From Pseudomonas bohemica (lineage in GTDB: Bacteria > Pseudomonadota > Gammaproteobacteria > Pseudomonadales > Pseudomonadaceae): 64,000 nucleotides of DNA. The stretch covers positions 175,995 to 239,994 of the forward strand of contig NZ_NKHL01000119.1 in the NCBI RefSeq assembly GCF_002934685.1, given 5' to 3'. Positions 47,265-54,966 of this stretch are shown one piece after another. Below the pieces are notes generated by a model, which worked only from the letters and a program-made list of their open reading frames with translations, searched no databases and was not told where the DNA came from. A program made the translations under genes and the position numbers. Numbering within the stretch: the first letter of the stretch is position 1; every line of letters begins with the position of its first letter.

Positions 47265-47687
47265 ATGCGTCATTACGAAATCATCTTTCTGGTTCACCCG
47301 GACCAGAGCGAGCAAGTCGGCGGCATGGTTGAGCGTTACACCAAGCTGATCGAAGAAGACGGCGGCAAGATCCACCGTCTGGAAGATTGGGGCCGTCGTC
47401 AACTGGCCTACGCAATCAACAATGTTCACAAGGCTCACTACGTGATGCTGAACGTTGAGTGCACTGGCAAGGCCCTGGCCGAGCTGGAAGACAACTTCCG
47501 TTACAACGATGCCGTGATCCGTAACCTTGTCATCCGTCGCGACGAAGCCGTTACCGGCCAGTCCGAGATGCTCAAGGCTGAAGAAAACCGCAGTGAGCGC
47601 CGTGAGCGTCGCGACCGTCCTGAGCACTCCGACGCTGAAGGCGTTGACAGTGATGACAGCGACAACAGCGATAACGCTGACGAGTAA
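47265..47687 (+). CDS. rpsF: 30S ribosomal protein S6
   Basis: A 140-residue small-subunit protein that pairs with S18. MRHYEIIFLVHPDQSEQV and HRLEDWGRRQLAYAINN are conserved blocks. The C-terminus is a long acidic tail rich in Asp and Ser (DSDDSDNSDNADE), the region that RimK glutamylates in relatives. AAGGAG precedes the ATG. Confidence 0.98.
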   Translation: MRHYEIIFLVHPDQSEQVGGMVERYTKLIEEDGGKIHRLEDWGRRQLAYAINNVHKAHYVMLNVECTGKALAELEDNFRYNDAVIRNLVIRRDEAVTGQSEMLKAEENRSERRERRDRPEHSDAEGVDSDDSDNSDNADE

Positions 47688-47715
47688 TCCACGGACCTTT
47701 TGAGGAGCCTATTAC

Positions 47716-47946
47716 ATGGCACGTTTCTTCCGTCGTCGTAAATTCTGCCGCTTCACAGCTGAAAATGTGAAGGAGATCGATTACAAGGATCTCAACACCC
47801 TGAAAGCCTACGTATCCGAAACCGGCAAGATCGTTCCTAGCCGCATTACCGGTACCAAAGCTCGTTATCAGCGTCAGCTGGCTACCGCTATCAAGCGCGC
47901 CCGCTTCCTGGCCCTGCTGGCCTACACCGACAGCCACGGCCGCTGA
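47716..47946 (+). CDS. rpsR: 30S ribosomal protein S18
   Basis: A 76-residue S18 (MARFFRRRKFCRFTAENVKE), normal length, 28 bases after rpsF with GAGGAG upstream. It completes the S6-S18 pair on the 30S platform. Confidence 0.98.
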   Translation: MARFFRRRKFCRFTAENVKEIDYKDLNTLKAYVSETGKIVPSRITGTKARYQRQLATAIKRARFLALLAYTDSHGR

Positions 47947-47988
47947 AACCAGGTTCAGTCGACAAAAACGCAGTAAGGGAAAAATCGC

Positions 47989-48885
47989 ATGCGCGCCATG
48001 GCTGACTTCATCATGCGCGGCCGCGTGCAGGCCACTCTCGTAGTGGTTGGATGTGCGGCGTTGCCGCTGTTGTTCTGGTTGAGCGCTGCCGCAGGTTGCC
48101 TTGTGCTCCTGCGACGCGGATTGAGTGGCGCGATGAGCGTACTCGTCTGGGCTCTGCTGCCGGCCTTGGTCTGGTGGTATTTCGGTGAACCTCGCACCCT
48201 GATGGTGTTGCTCGGTTCATGGGGGTTGGCGGCCGTGTTGCGCGCCAGCGAGTCCTGGGTTCGTGTGCTGCTGGTCAGCGTAGGGCTTGGATTGTTGTAC
48301 GCAGTGATTCTGGGAGCGGTTTTCCGCGAGCCCATCGAAGCCATGGCGGGGGAGTTGCAGAAACTCCTGCCCCACGTCTTCGGTGATGTCTACCAGCAGA
48401 TGTCGGTAGAAGAGCGAGCGCGTCTGGGAGCACTGATTACACCGGTCCTTAACGGCCTGATAGCAGCGTTGCTGCAGATCGTCAGCGTGGTATGCCTGAT
48501 TCTTGGGCGTTACTGGCAGGCGTTGTTGTATAACCCTGGCGGCTTCGGGCGCGAATTTCGTAGCTTGAAGCTCCCGCGGGCACCGATGCTGGTGCTGCTG
48601 GTGTGCATGTTGGTGGGACCGAATTTCGGTCCTCAGCTGGCGATGTTGACACCGTTGTGCAGTGTGCCGCTCATGTTCGCGGGGCTGGCCCTGATCCACG
48701 GTTTGGTGGCTGCAAAGCGCCTGACACGGTTCTGGCTGGTGGGGTTATATGTCACGTTGGTGCTGTTCATGCAGCTGATTTATCCGTTGCTGGTGGTGTT
48801 TGCCATTGTCGACAGCCTGATTGATTTTCGCGGCCGTCTGGCGTCGAAGGACGCCGATAACGGTTCTGCGAACGGTGAAGGTTAA
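47989..48885 (+). CDS. DUF2232-type membrane protein
   Basis: A 298-residue inner-membrane protein with about eight segments, related to the YybS/DUF2232 family. It sits between rpsR and rplI, the same place as in other pseudomonads. ATG 47989 follows AAGGG; ATG 47998 is an alternative. No catalytic motif is visible. Its function is unknown; expression with ribosomal proteins suggests a growth-linked role. Confidence 0.82.
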   Translation: MRAMADFIMRGRVQATLVVVGCAALPLLFWLSAAAGCLVLLRRGLSGAMSVLVWALLPALVWWYFGEPRTLMVLLGSWGLAAVLRASESWVRVLLVSVGLGLLYAVILGAVFREPIEAMAGELQKLLPHVFGDVYQQMSVEERARLGALITPVLNGLIAALLQIVSVVCLILGRYWQALLYNPGGFGREFRSLKLPRAPMLVLLVCMLVGPNFGPQLAMLTPLCSVPLMFAGLALIHGLVAAKRLTRFWLVGLYVTLVLFMQLIYPLLVVFAIVDSLIDFRGRLASKDADNGSANGEG

Positions 48886-48905
48886 AGTTAAGAGGTTATT
48901 ACCAA

Positions 48906-49352
48906 ATGGAACTCATCCTGCTGGAAAAAATCGCCAACCTGGGCAACCTGGGCGACAAAGTAAACGTTAAGGCTGGTTACGGCCGTAACTACCTGCTGCC
49001 TTTCGGCAAAGCCACCGCTGCAACCGCTGCCAACCTGGCCGCGTTTGAAGAGCGTCGCGCTGAGCTGGAAAAAGCCGCAGCAGATCGTAAATCATCGGCT
49101 GAAAGCCGCGCTGCCCAACTGGCCGAGCTGGAAGTGACCATCACTGCCACCGCTGGCGATGAAGGCAAGCTGTTCGGTTCGATCGGCACCCACGACATCG
49201 CTGACGCACTGACCGCCTCTGGCGTTGAAGTTGCCAAAGCTGAAGTTCGTCTGCCGAACGGCACCATCCGTAACGTTGGCGAATACGACGTAGCCGTGCA
49301 CCTGCACAGCGATGTTGAAGCTACCGTTCGCGTTGTTGTGGTGGCTGCTTAA
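48906..49352 (+). CDS. rplI: 50S ribosomal protein L9
   Basis: A 148-residue L9 with N-terminal rRNA-binding domain (MELILLEKIANLGNLGDKV), long connecting helix and C-terminal domain (FGSIGTHDIADAL). AAGAGG lies before the start. Last gene of the rpsF operon. Confidence 0.98.
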   Translation: MELILLEKIANLGNLGDKVNVKAGYGRNYLLPFGKATAATAANLAAFEERRAELEKAAADRKSSAESRAAQLAELEVTITATAGDEGKLFGSIGTHDIADALTASGVEVAKAEVRLPNGTIRNVGEYDVAVHLHSDVEATVRVVVVAA

Positions 49353-49423
49353 GCAGTTTGATTCCTGCGCCTTGGTGCGGGAGTCTGGCCGGTTGGCGAC
49401 TTGCTCGTCAGCCGGTTAGCATT

Positions 49424-49456
49424 GGGCACGGTCCTGTTCTCAGGTCGTGCCCTTTG
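49424..49456 (+). terminator. Terminator between rplI and dnaB
   Basis: The stem gggcacg / cgtgccc is followed by TTT, 71 bases after rplI. A second hairpin (ccggttggc / gtcagccgg, allowing G-U pairs) precedes it at about 49390-49416. Confidence 0.7.
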
Positions 49457-49500
49457 TCATTTCTGAGTATCCTGATTCAAATCCCTGATTCCGTGTGGCC

Positions 49501-50898
49501 ATGAACGATATTTCCGCTCCCGAGCAATACGATCTGCAAACCGCTGCCCTGAAAGTGCCTCCGCATTCCATCGAGGCCGAACAGGCTGTGCTTGGTGGTC
49601 TGATGCTGGACAACAACGCCTGGGAACGCGTGCTGGATCAAGTCTCGGACGGTGATTTCTATCGCCATGACCACCGCCTGATTTTCCGCGCCATCGCCAA
49701 ACTGGCCGATCAGAACCTACCCATCGATGTGGTGACCCTGTCCGAGCAACTGGACAAGGAAGGGCAGACTTCACAGGTCGGTGGCCTCGGTTATCTGTCG
49801 GAACTGGCGAAGAACATCCCGTCGGTCGCCAACATCAAGGCTTACGCCCAGATCGTGCGTCAACGCGCGACGCTGCGGCAGCTGATCGGCATCAGCAACG
49901 AGATCGCCGACAGCGCGTTCAACCCGGAAGGGCGCACCGCTGAGGAAATCCTCGACGAAGCCGAGCGGCAGATCTTCCAGATCGCCGAAGCGCGGCCCAA
50001 GACCGGTGGGCCGGTAGGCGTCAACGACCTGCTGACCAAGGCAATCGACCGCATCGACACCTTGTTCAACCTCGGTGAGGGGATTACTGGCTTGTCCACC
50101 GGTTACACCGACCTTGACGAGAAAACCAGCGGTCTGCAGCCTTCCGACCTGATCATCGTCGCGGGTCGTCCGTCGATGGGTAAAACCACCTTCGCCATGA
50201 ACCTGGTGGAGAATGCCGTGCTGCGCAGTGAAAAGGCCGTATTGGTCTTCTCGCTGGAGATGCCAGGCGAATCGCTGATCATGCGTATGCTGTCATCGCT
50301 CGGTCGAATCGATCAGACCAAAGTCCGTTCCGGCCAACTGGACGACGATGACTGGCCACGCCTGACCTCGGCGGTGAACCTGCTCAATGATCGCAAGTTG
50401 TTCATCGATGACACGGCTGGTATTAGCCCATCGGAAATGCGCGCGCGAACGCGTCGTCTGGTTCGTGAGCACGGCGAGATCGGCCTGATCATGATCGACT
50501 ACCTGCAGCTAATGCAGATTCCGGGCTCCAGCGGTGACAACCGGACCAACGAAATCTCCGAGATTTCCCGGTCCCTGAAAGCACTGGCCAAGGAATTCAA
50601 CTGCCCTGTAGTGGCCCTGTCCCAGCTCAACCGCTCGCTGGAACAACGCCCGAACAAACGCCCGGTCAACTCCGACTTGCGCGAATCCGGAGCGATCGAG
50701 CAGGACGCCGACGTCATCATGTTCGTGTACCGGGACGAGGTGTATCACCCGGAAACCGAGCACAAGGGCATCGCTGAAATCATCATCGGTAAACAGCGTA
50801 ACGGTCCGATCGGCTTTGTGCGGCTGGCGTTCATCGGTAAATACACCCGCTTCGAAAACCTCGCGCCGGGTAGTTATAACTTTGATGATGATGAATAG
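49501..50898 (+). CDS. dnaB: Replicative DNA helicase DnaB
   Basis: A 465-residue hexameric helicase that drives the replication fork. N-terminal domain (KVPPHSIEAEQAVLGGLMLD), RecA-like motor with Walker A AGRPSMGKTTF, Walker B LIMIDYLQLM and RPVNSDLRESGAIEQDADV. ATG 49501 matches the family; a GTG six bases upstream is possible. A G-tract repeat begins three bases after the stop. In P. aeruginosa alr follows; it is not here. Confidence 0.97.
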   Translation: MNDISAPEQYDLQTAALKVPPHSIEAEQAVLGGLMLDNNAWERVLDQVSDGDFYRHDHRLIFRAIAKLADQNLPIDVVTLSEQLDKEGQTSQVGGLGYLSELAKNIPSVANIKAYAQIVRQRATLRQLIGISNEIADSAFNPEGRTAEEILDEAERQIFQIAEARPKTGGPVGVNDLLTKAIDRIDTLFNLGEGITGLSTGYTDLDEKTSGLQPSDLIIVAGRPSMGKTTFAMNLVENAVLRSEKAVLVFSLEMPGESLIMRMLSSLGRIDQTKVRSGQLDDDDWPRLTSAVNLLNDRKLFIDDTAGISPSEMRARTRRLVREHGEIGLIMIDYLQLMQIPGSSGDNRTNEISEISRSLKALAKEFNCPVVALSQLNRSLEQRPNKRPVNSDLRESGAIEQDADVIMFVYRDEVYHPETEHKGIAEIIIGKQRNGPIGFVRLAFIGKYTRFENLAPGSYNFDDDE

Positions 50899-50901
50899 TT
50901 T

Positions 50902-50947
50902 GGGCTTGGGCTTGGGCTTGGGCTTGGGCTTGGGAGCTGGGCGTGGG
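50902..50947 (+). repeat. GGGCTT hexamer array, potential G-quadruplex
   Basis: Five tandem GGGCTT units plus a final GGG span 50902-50934; two further GGG tracts follow at 50939 and 50945. Loops are three to four bases, which fits the usual criterion for a stable G-quadruplex in the dnaB sense strand. It lies directly after the dnaB stop. Confidence 0.9.
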
Positions 50948-51174
50948 ATTGCTACTTTGATGCCCTTTGGGCCATTCGCGAGCAAGCTCGCTCCCACATT
51001 TTTTGCAACGTATCTCAGTCTGAAGCACCCCGTTGCCCGCCTTGTGTTAGGCCAACTCGATCTTTAGGTTGGCCCCAAAAGCTGGCGACTAGATCTATTA
51101 GGCCATGGCACGTTTAAGCAAATGTGGGAGCGAGCTTGCTCGCGAATGGCCCAAAGGGCACCAAAGTAGCAATC
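50947..51174. repeat. Large inverted repeat with REP core
   Basis: Two arms of about 55 bases (50947-51001 and 51120-51174) are reverse complements with about one mismatch. Each holds a REP core (cgcgagcaagctcgctccca) plus a conserved flank (attgctactttg, ccctttgggcc) beyond what other REP pairs here share. The 118-base centre contains a smaller hairpin (ggccaac / gttggcc near 51052-51074). With the G-tract array this accounts for most of the 395-base gap between dnaB and the YgiQ-type gene. Confidence 0.85.
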
Positions 51175-51293
51175 TCAAGCCAACCACAAATCCGACCTAC
51201 GCCGTCGGACTTGATCAAAATTTGTGCTATTCTCCGCGCCCGCGAATTTCCACGAGAAACTCGCCTCCCTGATTACGAACACTGGTCATCGAC

Positions 51294-53603
51294 ATGCAAG
51301 CAGCCAAGCCGTTATTTGACTATCCGAAGTACTGGGCCGAGTGTTTCGGCCCAGCACCTTTCCTGCCGATGAGCCGGGAAGAAATGGATCAGCTCGGCTG
51401 GGATTCCTGCGACATCATCATCGTCACCGGTGATGCCTACGTCGATCACCCATCGTTTGGCATGGCGATTATTGGCCGGCTGCTGGAGTCGCAAGGCTTT
51501 CGCGTCGGGATCATTGCCCAGCCGGACTGGAAGTCCAAAGACGACTTCATGAAGCTGGGTGAGCCGAATCTGTTCTTCGGCGTCGCGGCTGGCAACATGG
51601 ATTCGATGATCAACCGCTACACCGCTGACAAGAAAATCCGCTCCGACGACGCTTACACGCCCGGCGGTATGGCGGGCAAGCGTCCGGATCGCGCGAGCCT
51701 GGTCTACAGCCAGCGTTGTAAGGAGGCCTACAAGAACGTGCCGATCGTGCTCGGCGGGATCGAGGCTTCGTTGCGCCGCATCGCGCACTACGACTACTGG
51801 CAGGACAAGGTTCGCAACTCGATCCTGATCGACGCCTGCGCCGATATCCTGCTGTACGGCAACGCCGAGCGGGCGATCGTCGAGGTCGCCAACCGTCTGT
51901 CCTACGGCGAAACCATCGAAAGCATCACCGATGTGCGCGGCACCGCGTTCATTCGTCGCGACACGCCTGAAGGTTGGTACGAAGTCGATTCCACGCGCAT
52001 CGACCGGCCGGGCAAGGTCGACAAGATCATCAATCCGTACGTCAACACTCAAGACACCGAAGCCTGCGCCATCGAGCAAGACAAGGGGCCGGTTGAGGAT
52101 CCGAACGAAGCCAAGGTCGTGCAAATCCTGGCGAGCCCGCGCATGACTCGCGACAAGACCGTCATTCGCCTGCCGTCCATGGAAAAAGTGCGCAACGACC
52201 CGGTTCTATATGCCCATGCCAACCGCGTGCTGCACCTGGAAACCAACCCCGGCAACGCCCGAGCATTGGTCCAGAAGCATGGCGAAGTCGATGTCTGGTT
52301 CAATCCGCCACCGATTCCGATGACCACCGAGGAAATGGACTACGTGTTCGGCATGCCTTACGCACGTATTCCTCATCCTGCGTACGGCAAGGACAAGATT
52401 CCGGCTTACGACATGATCCGCTTCTCGGTGAACATCATGCGTGGTTGCTTCGGCGGCTGTACCTTCTGCTCGATCACCGAGCACGAAGGCCGCATCATCC
52501 AGAACCGCTCCCACGACTCGATCATTCGTGAGATCGAAGAGATCCGCGACAAGGTGCCAGGCTTCACCGGCGTCATTTCCGACCTCGGCGGCCCCACCGC
52601 GAACATGTATCGCATCGCCTGCAAGAGCCCGGAAATCGAATCCGCATGTCGCAAGCCGTCCTGCGTGTTCCCGGGCATCTGCCCGAATCTGAACACCGAT
52701 CATTCGGCGCTGATTCAGCTGTATCGCAGTGCGCGTGAGCTGCCGGGCGTGAAGAAGATTCTGATCGCTTCCGGCCTGCGTTATGACCTGGCTGTCGAAT
52801 CGCCGGAGTACGTAAAAGAGCTGGTGACACACCACGTCGGTGGCTACCTGAAGATCGCCCCGGAGCACACCGAGGAAGGTCCGCTCAACCAGATGATGAA
52901 ACCGGGCATTGGCAGCTATGACAAATTCAAGCGCATGTTCGAGAAGTATTCGAAAGAGGCGGGCAAGGAGCAGTATCTGATCCCGTACTTCATTGCGGCC
53001 CACCCGGGCACCACCGATGAAGACATGATGAATCTGGCGCTGTGGCTCAAGGGCAACGGTTTCCGGGCTGATCAGGTGCAGGCGTTCTACCCGTCGCCGA
53101 TGGCCAGTGCGACCGCCATGTATCACTCGGGCAAGAACCCGCTGCGCAAGGTCACGTACAAGAGCGACTCGGTCACCATCGTCAAGAGCGAAGAACAGCG
53201 CCGTCTGCACAAGGCGTTCCTGCGCTACCACGACCCAAAAGGCTGGCCGATGCTGCGTGAAGCGCTGGAACGAATGGGGCGTTCCGACCTCATCGGGCCG
53301 GGCAAGAATCAGCTGATTCCGTCGCATCAGCCAGAGACCGACAGCTACCAGAGCGCCCGTCGCAAGAACTCGACGCCCGCTGGCAGCCACAAGGTCGCCA
53401 AGACCACCAAGATCCTCACGCAACACATCGGCCTGCCGCAGCGTGGCAGCGACGGCAGCAAGCCGTGGGACAAACGTGAAGAAGCCAAGGCCGCGGCAGC
53501 CGCGCGCAACAAGCAGGCAGCCAAGGAACGTGCCGATGCAGCCAAAGGCGGGAAGGGCGGCAAGAGCAAGAAGCCGTCGCGCCAGCCCGTGTTTCCACGC
53601 TGA
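51294..53603 (+). CDS. YgiQ family radical SAM protein
   Basis: A 769-residue radical SAM protein. Order: N-terminal YgiQ-type domain (to about 300), radical SAM core with the cluster motif CFGGCTFC near residue 386, then a basic Ala/Lys-rich tail of about 90 residues. The family (UPF0313) has no confirmed reaction; its architecture is like RNA- or protein-modifying radical SAM enzymes. ATG 51294 gives MQAAKPLFDYPKYWAECFG, a conserved start. Confidence 0.92.
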   Translation: MQAAKPLFDYPKYWAECFGPAPFLPMSREEMDQLGWDSCDIIIVTGDAYVDHPSFGMAIIGRLLESQGFRVGIIAQPDWKSKDDFMKLGEPNLFFGVAAGNMDSMINRYTADKKIRSDDAYTPGGMAGKRPDRASLVYSQRCKEAYKNVPIVLGGIEASLRRIAHYDYWQDKVRNSILIDACADILLYGNAERAIVEVANRLSYGETIESITDVRGTAFIRRDTPEGWYEVDSTRIDRPGKVDKIINPYVNTQDTEACAIEQDKGPVEDPNEAKVVQILASPRMTRDKTVIRLPSMEKVRNDPVLYAHANRVLHLETNPGNARALVQKHGEVDVWFNPPPIPMTTEEMDYVFGMPYARIPHPAYGKDKIPAYDMIRFSVNIMRGCFGGCTFCSITEHEGRIIQNRSHDSIIREIEEIRDKVPGFTGVISDLGGPTANMYRIACKSPEIESACRKPSCVFPGICPNLNTDHSALIQLYRSARELPGVKKILIASGLRYDLAVESPEYVKELVTHHVGGYLKIAPEHTEEGPLNQMMKPGIGSYDKFKRMFEKYSKEAGKEQYLIPYFIAAHPGTTDEDMMNLALWLKGNGFRADQVQAFYPSPMASATAMYHSGKNPLRKVTYKSDSVTIVKSEEQRRLHKAFLRYHDPKGWPMLREALERMGRSDLIGPGKNQLIPSHQPETDSYQSARRKNSTPAGSHKVAKTTKILTQHIGLPQRGSDGSKPWDKREEAKAAAAARNKQAAKERADAAKGGKGGKSKKPSRQPVFPR

Positions 53604-53628
53604 CCGGCCTCGTTGAGTAGTCGTGAAG

Positions 53629-53659
53629 AAAAAAACGCCAGCTTTCAAGCTGGCGTTTT
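53629..53659. terminator. Bidirectional terminator between YgiQ-type gene and hcp
   Basis: A perfect stem aacgccagctt / aagctggcgtt with a two-base loop, A-run on the left and T-run on the right, between convergent genes. Confidence 0.92.
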
Positions 53660-53664
53660 GCGTT

Positions 53665-54153
53665 TTACATCTTCACGTTTTCGCGGATGTTCCAGCCGTA
53701 CTTGACCGGCCCGCCATCCTTGCTGCCATCGGCCTTCTGCGGCTGGTAGCTGATTTCGACCTTGCCGAAGTTCAGCGCGATGGTTTCGCGCAATGTTTCG
53801 TCGCTACTGCCAGCATCCGTCTGATAGGACGCGACCATCACTTCCTTGAGCGTGATGATCATGTATTCCACCGGGCTGGTGCCGCCGGCCTTGCGCACGG
53901 TCAGCGTCGCTTCCGGATAATGCTTGCCGCTGGAGCACGCCATCATCAGATTGGGCGAGGCCTTGTCCAGCGCCTTGTTCAGATTCAGGTTCTGCATGCT
54001 GACCTTCCCCGCTCCGCCGCCGCCGCCCTGATGCATCGAGCCCGATTGCATCATGCCCCACTGCATCGTATGGATGTCGATCTCTTCGGCGTGGACACTG
54101 TCCTTGGACTCGCCCTTGATATCGCCCAGCTTCAAAAACATATCGATTGCCAT
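53665..54153 (-). CDS. hcp: Hcp-family type VI secretion tube protein, orphan
   Basis: A 162-residue Hcp1-type protein that would form the hexameric rings of the type VI secretion tube. MAIDMFLKLGDIKGES and EEIDIHTMQWGM open the domain; a Gly-rich loop (QGGGGGAGK) follows; the C-terminal part has EISYQPQKADGSKDGG. ATG 54153 is the family start. No other T6SS gene is within the window, so it is an orphan that would serve an apparatus encoded elsewhere. Confidence 0.93.
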   Translation of the reverse strand: MAIDMFLKLGDIKGESKDSVHAEEIDIHTMQWGMMQSGSMHQGGGGGAGKVSMQNLNLNKALDKASPNLMMACSSGKHYPEATLTVRKAGGTSPVEYMIITLKEVMVASYQTDAGSSDETLRETIALNFGKVEISYQPQKADGSKDGGPVKYGWNIRENVKM

Positions 54154-54346
54154 TACCGCTCCCTGAAAAACAGTGGTCGACGAATTGTCGACGCGCACCT
54201 TTTCTCACTAGCGACATGGCCGCAATACGTTCAAAGCAGTTTGGGACCGTTCATACAACAGAATGAAAACCTTCCTACATCGACTCCGCCATTGACTGCC
54301 TATCCTCCCTCGCTTCGCGCACACGCCAGAGTGAAAGGATTCGTTC

Positions 54347-54796
54347 ATGAAAGGGTATTTTTCGATCTTCATCAGCGGCGTATTCGCGACGCTTGGGTCT
54401 GTGGTGATGGCAGGCGTGCTGGTGGCCGACGCGTTTTACAAAGATGTACCGCAAGAGGTCAGCATCCTCTGGGTTGAGCGAGCCTTGGCGGTGGTCATCG
54501 TCATCGCCTGTTTTTGCCATCTCTTCATCATCCTGGGGCGACCCCAATGGACATGGGGCGTCGTTCTGGTGCTGCTCGCGTGCTTGCTTGCGGCACTGCC
54601 AACCATCGAACACCGCCCACAAAAGGTCATCTATTTCCTGGGGGTGTTTTGCCCACTGCTTGGGCTGCTGGTTATGAATTCAGCTCGACACCGTGAGCTG
54701 CGCCGGATCAGCGTCGAGGTGCGTTATCAGCGCCAACGCTTCATGGCAATCCGCCAGGCCAGAATTCGCCGTCAAAAGGCCGAACGCCGCAAATAA
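54347..54796 (+). CDS. Small membrane protein, unknown
   Basis: A 149-residue protein with about four membrane segments (SIFISGVFATLGSVVMAGVL; ALAVVIVIACFCHLFIIL; WGVVLVLLACLLAALP; VIYFLGVFCPLLGLLV) and a very basic cytoplasmic tail ending RRQKAERRK. I do not recognise a family. The reading frame is clean and the codon use resembles the neighbours. It is divergent from hcp and 170 bases before the amidoligase cluster. Confidence 0.65.
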   Translation: MKGYFSIFISGVFATLGSVVMAGVLVADAFYKDVPQEVSILWVERALAVVIVIACFCHLFIILGRPQWTWGVVLVLLACLLAALPTIEHRPQKVIYFLGVFCPLLGLLVMNSARHRELRRISVEVRYQRQRFMAIRQARIRRQKAERRK

Positions 54797-54966
54797 CCCC
54801 ACCCGCCTCATTTCCGTGCGACCCTTGCACCATCCGCCGAAGCTGGCGCGATTATGGTGCTATGCCTGGCTGAGCGAGCACCATCAGCGCCGAAGGCGCC
54901 AGACTTGCCTGGCTGGCATAAGTCTTGCGCGGTTTCGCTACCGTCCAGGCTCGCAGGAGGCACGCC

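Noticed and set aside
51115..51130. TGGCACG-like sequence resembling a sigma-54 promoter before the YgiQ-type gene
   Set aside because: The GC of the -12 element is one base too close and it overlaps the REP arm.
50831..51372. Short frames starting MGASLLANGPKG on both strands around the inverted repeat
   Set aside because: They are read through REP arms and the G-tract array (giving Ala-Gln repeats). This is a well-known source of false genes in Pseudomonas genomes.
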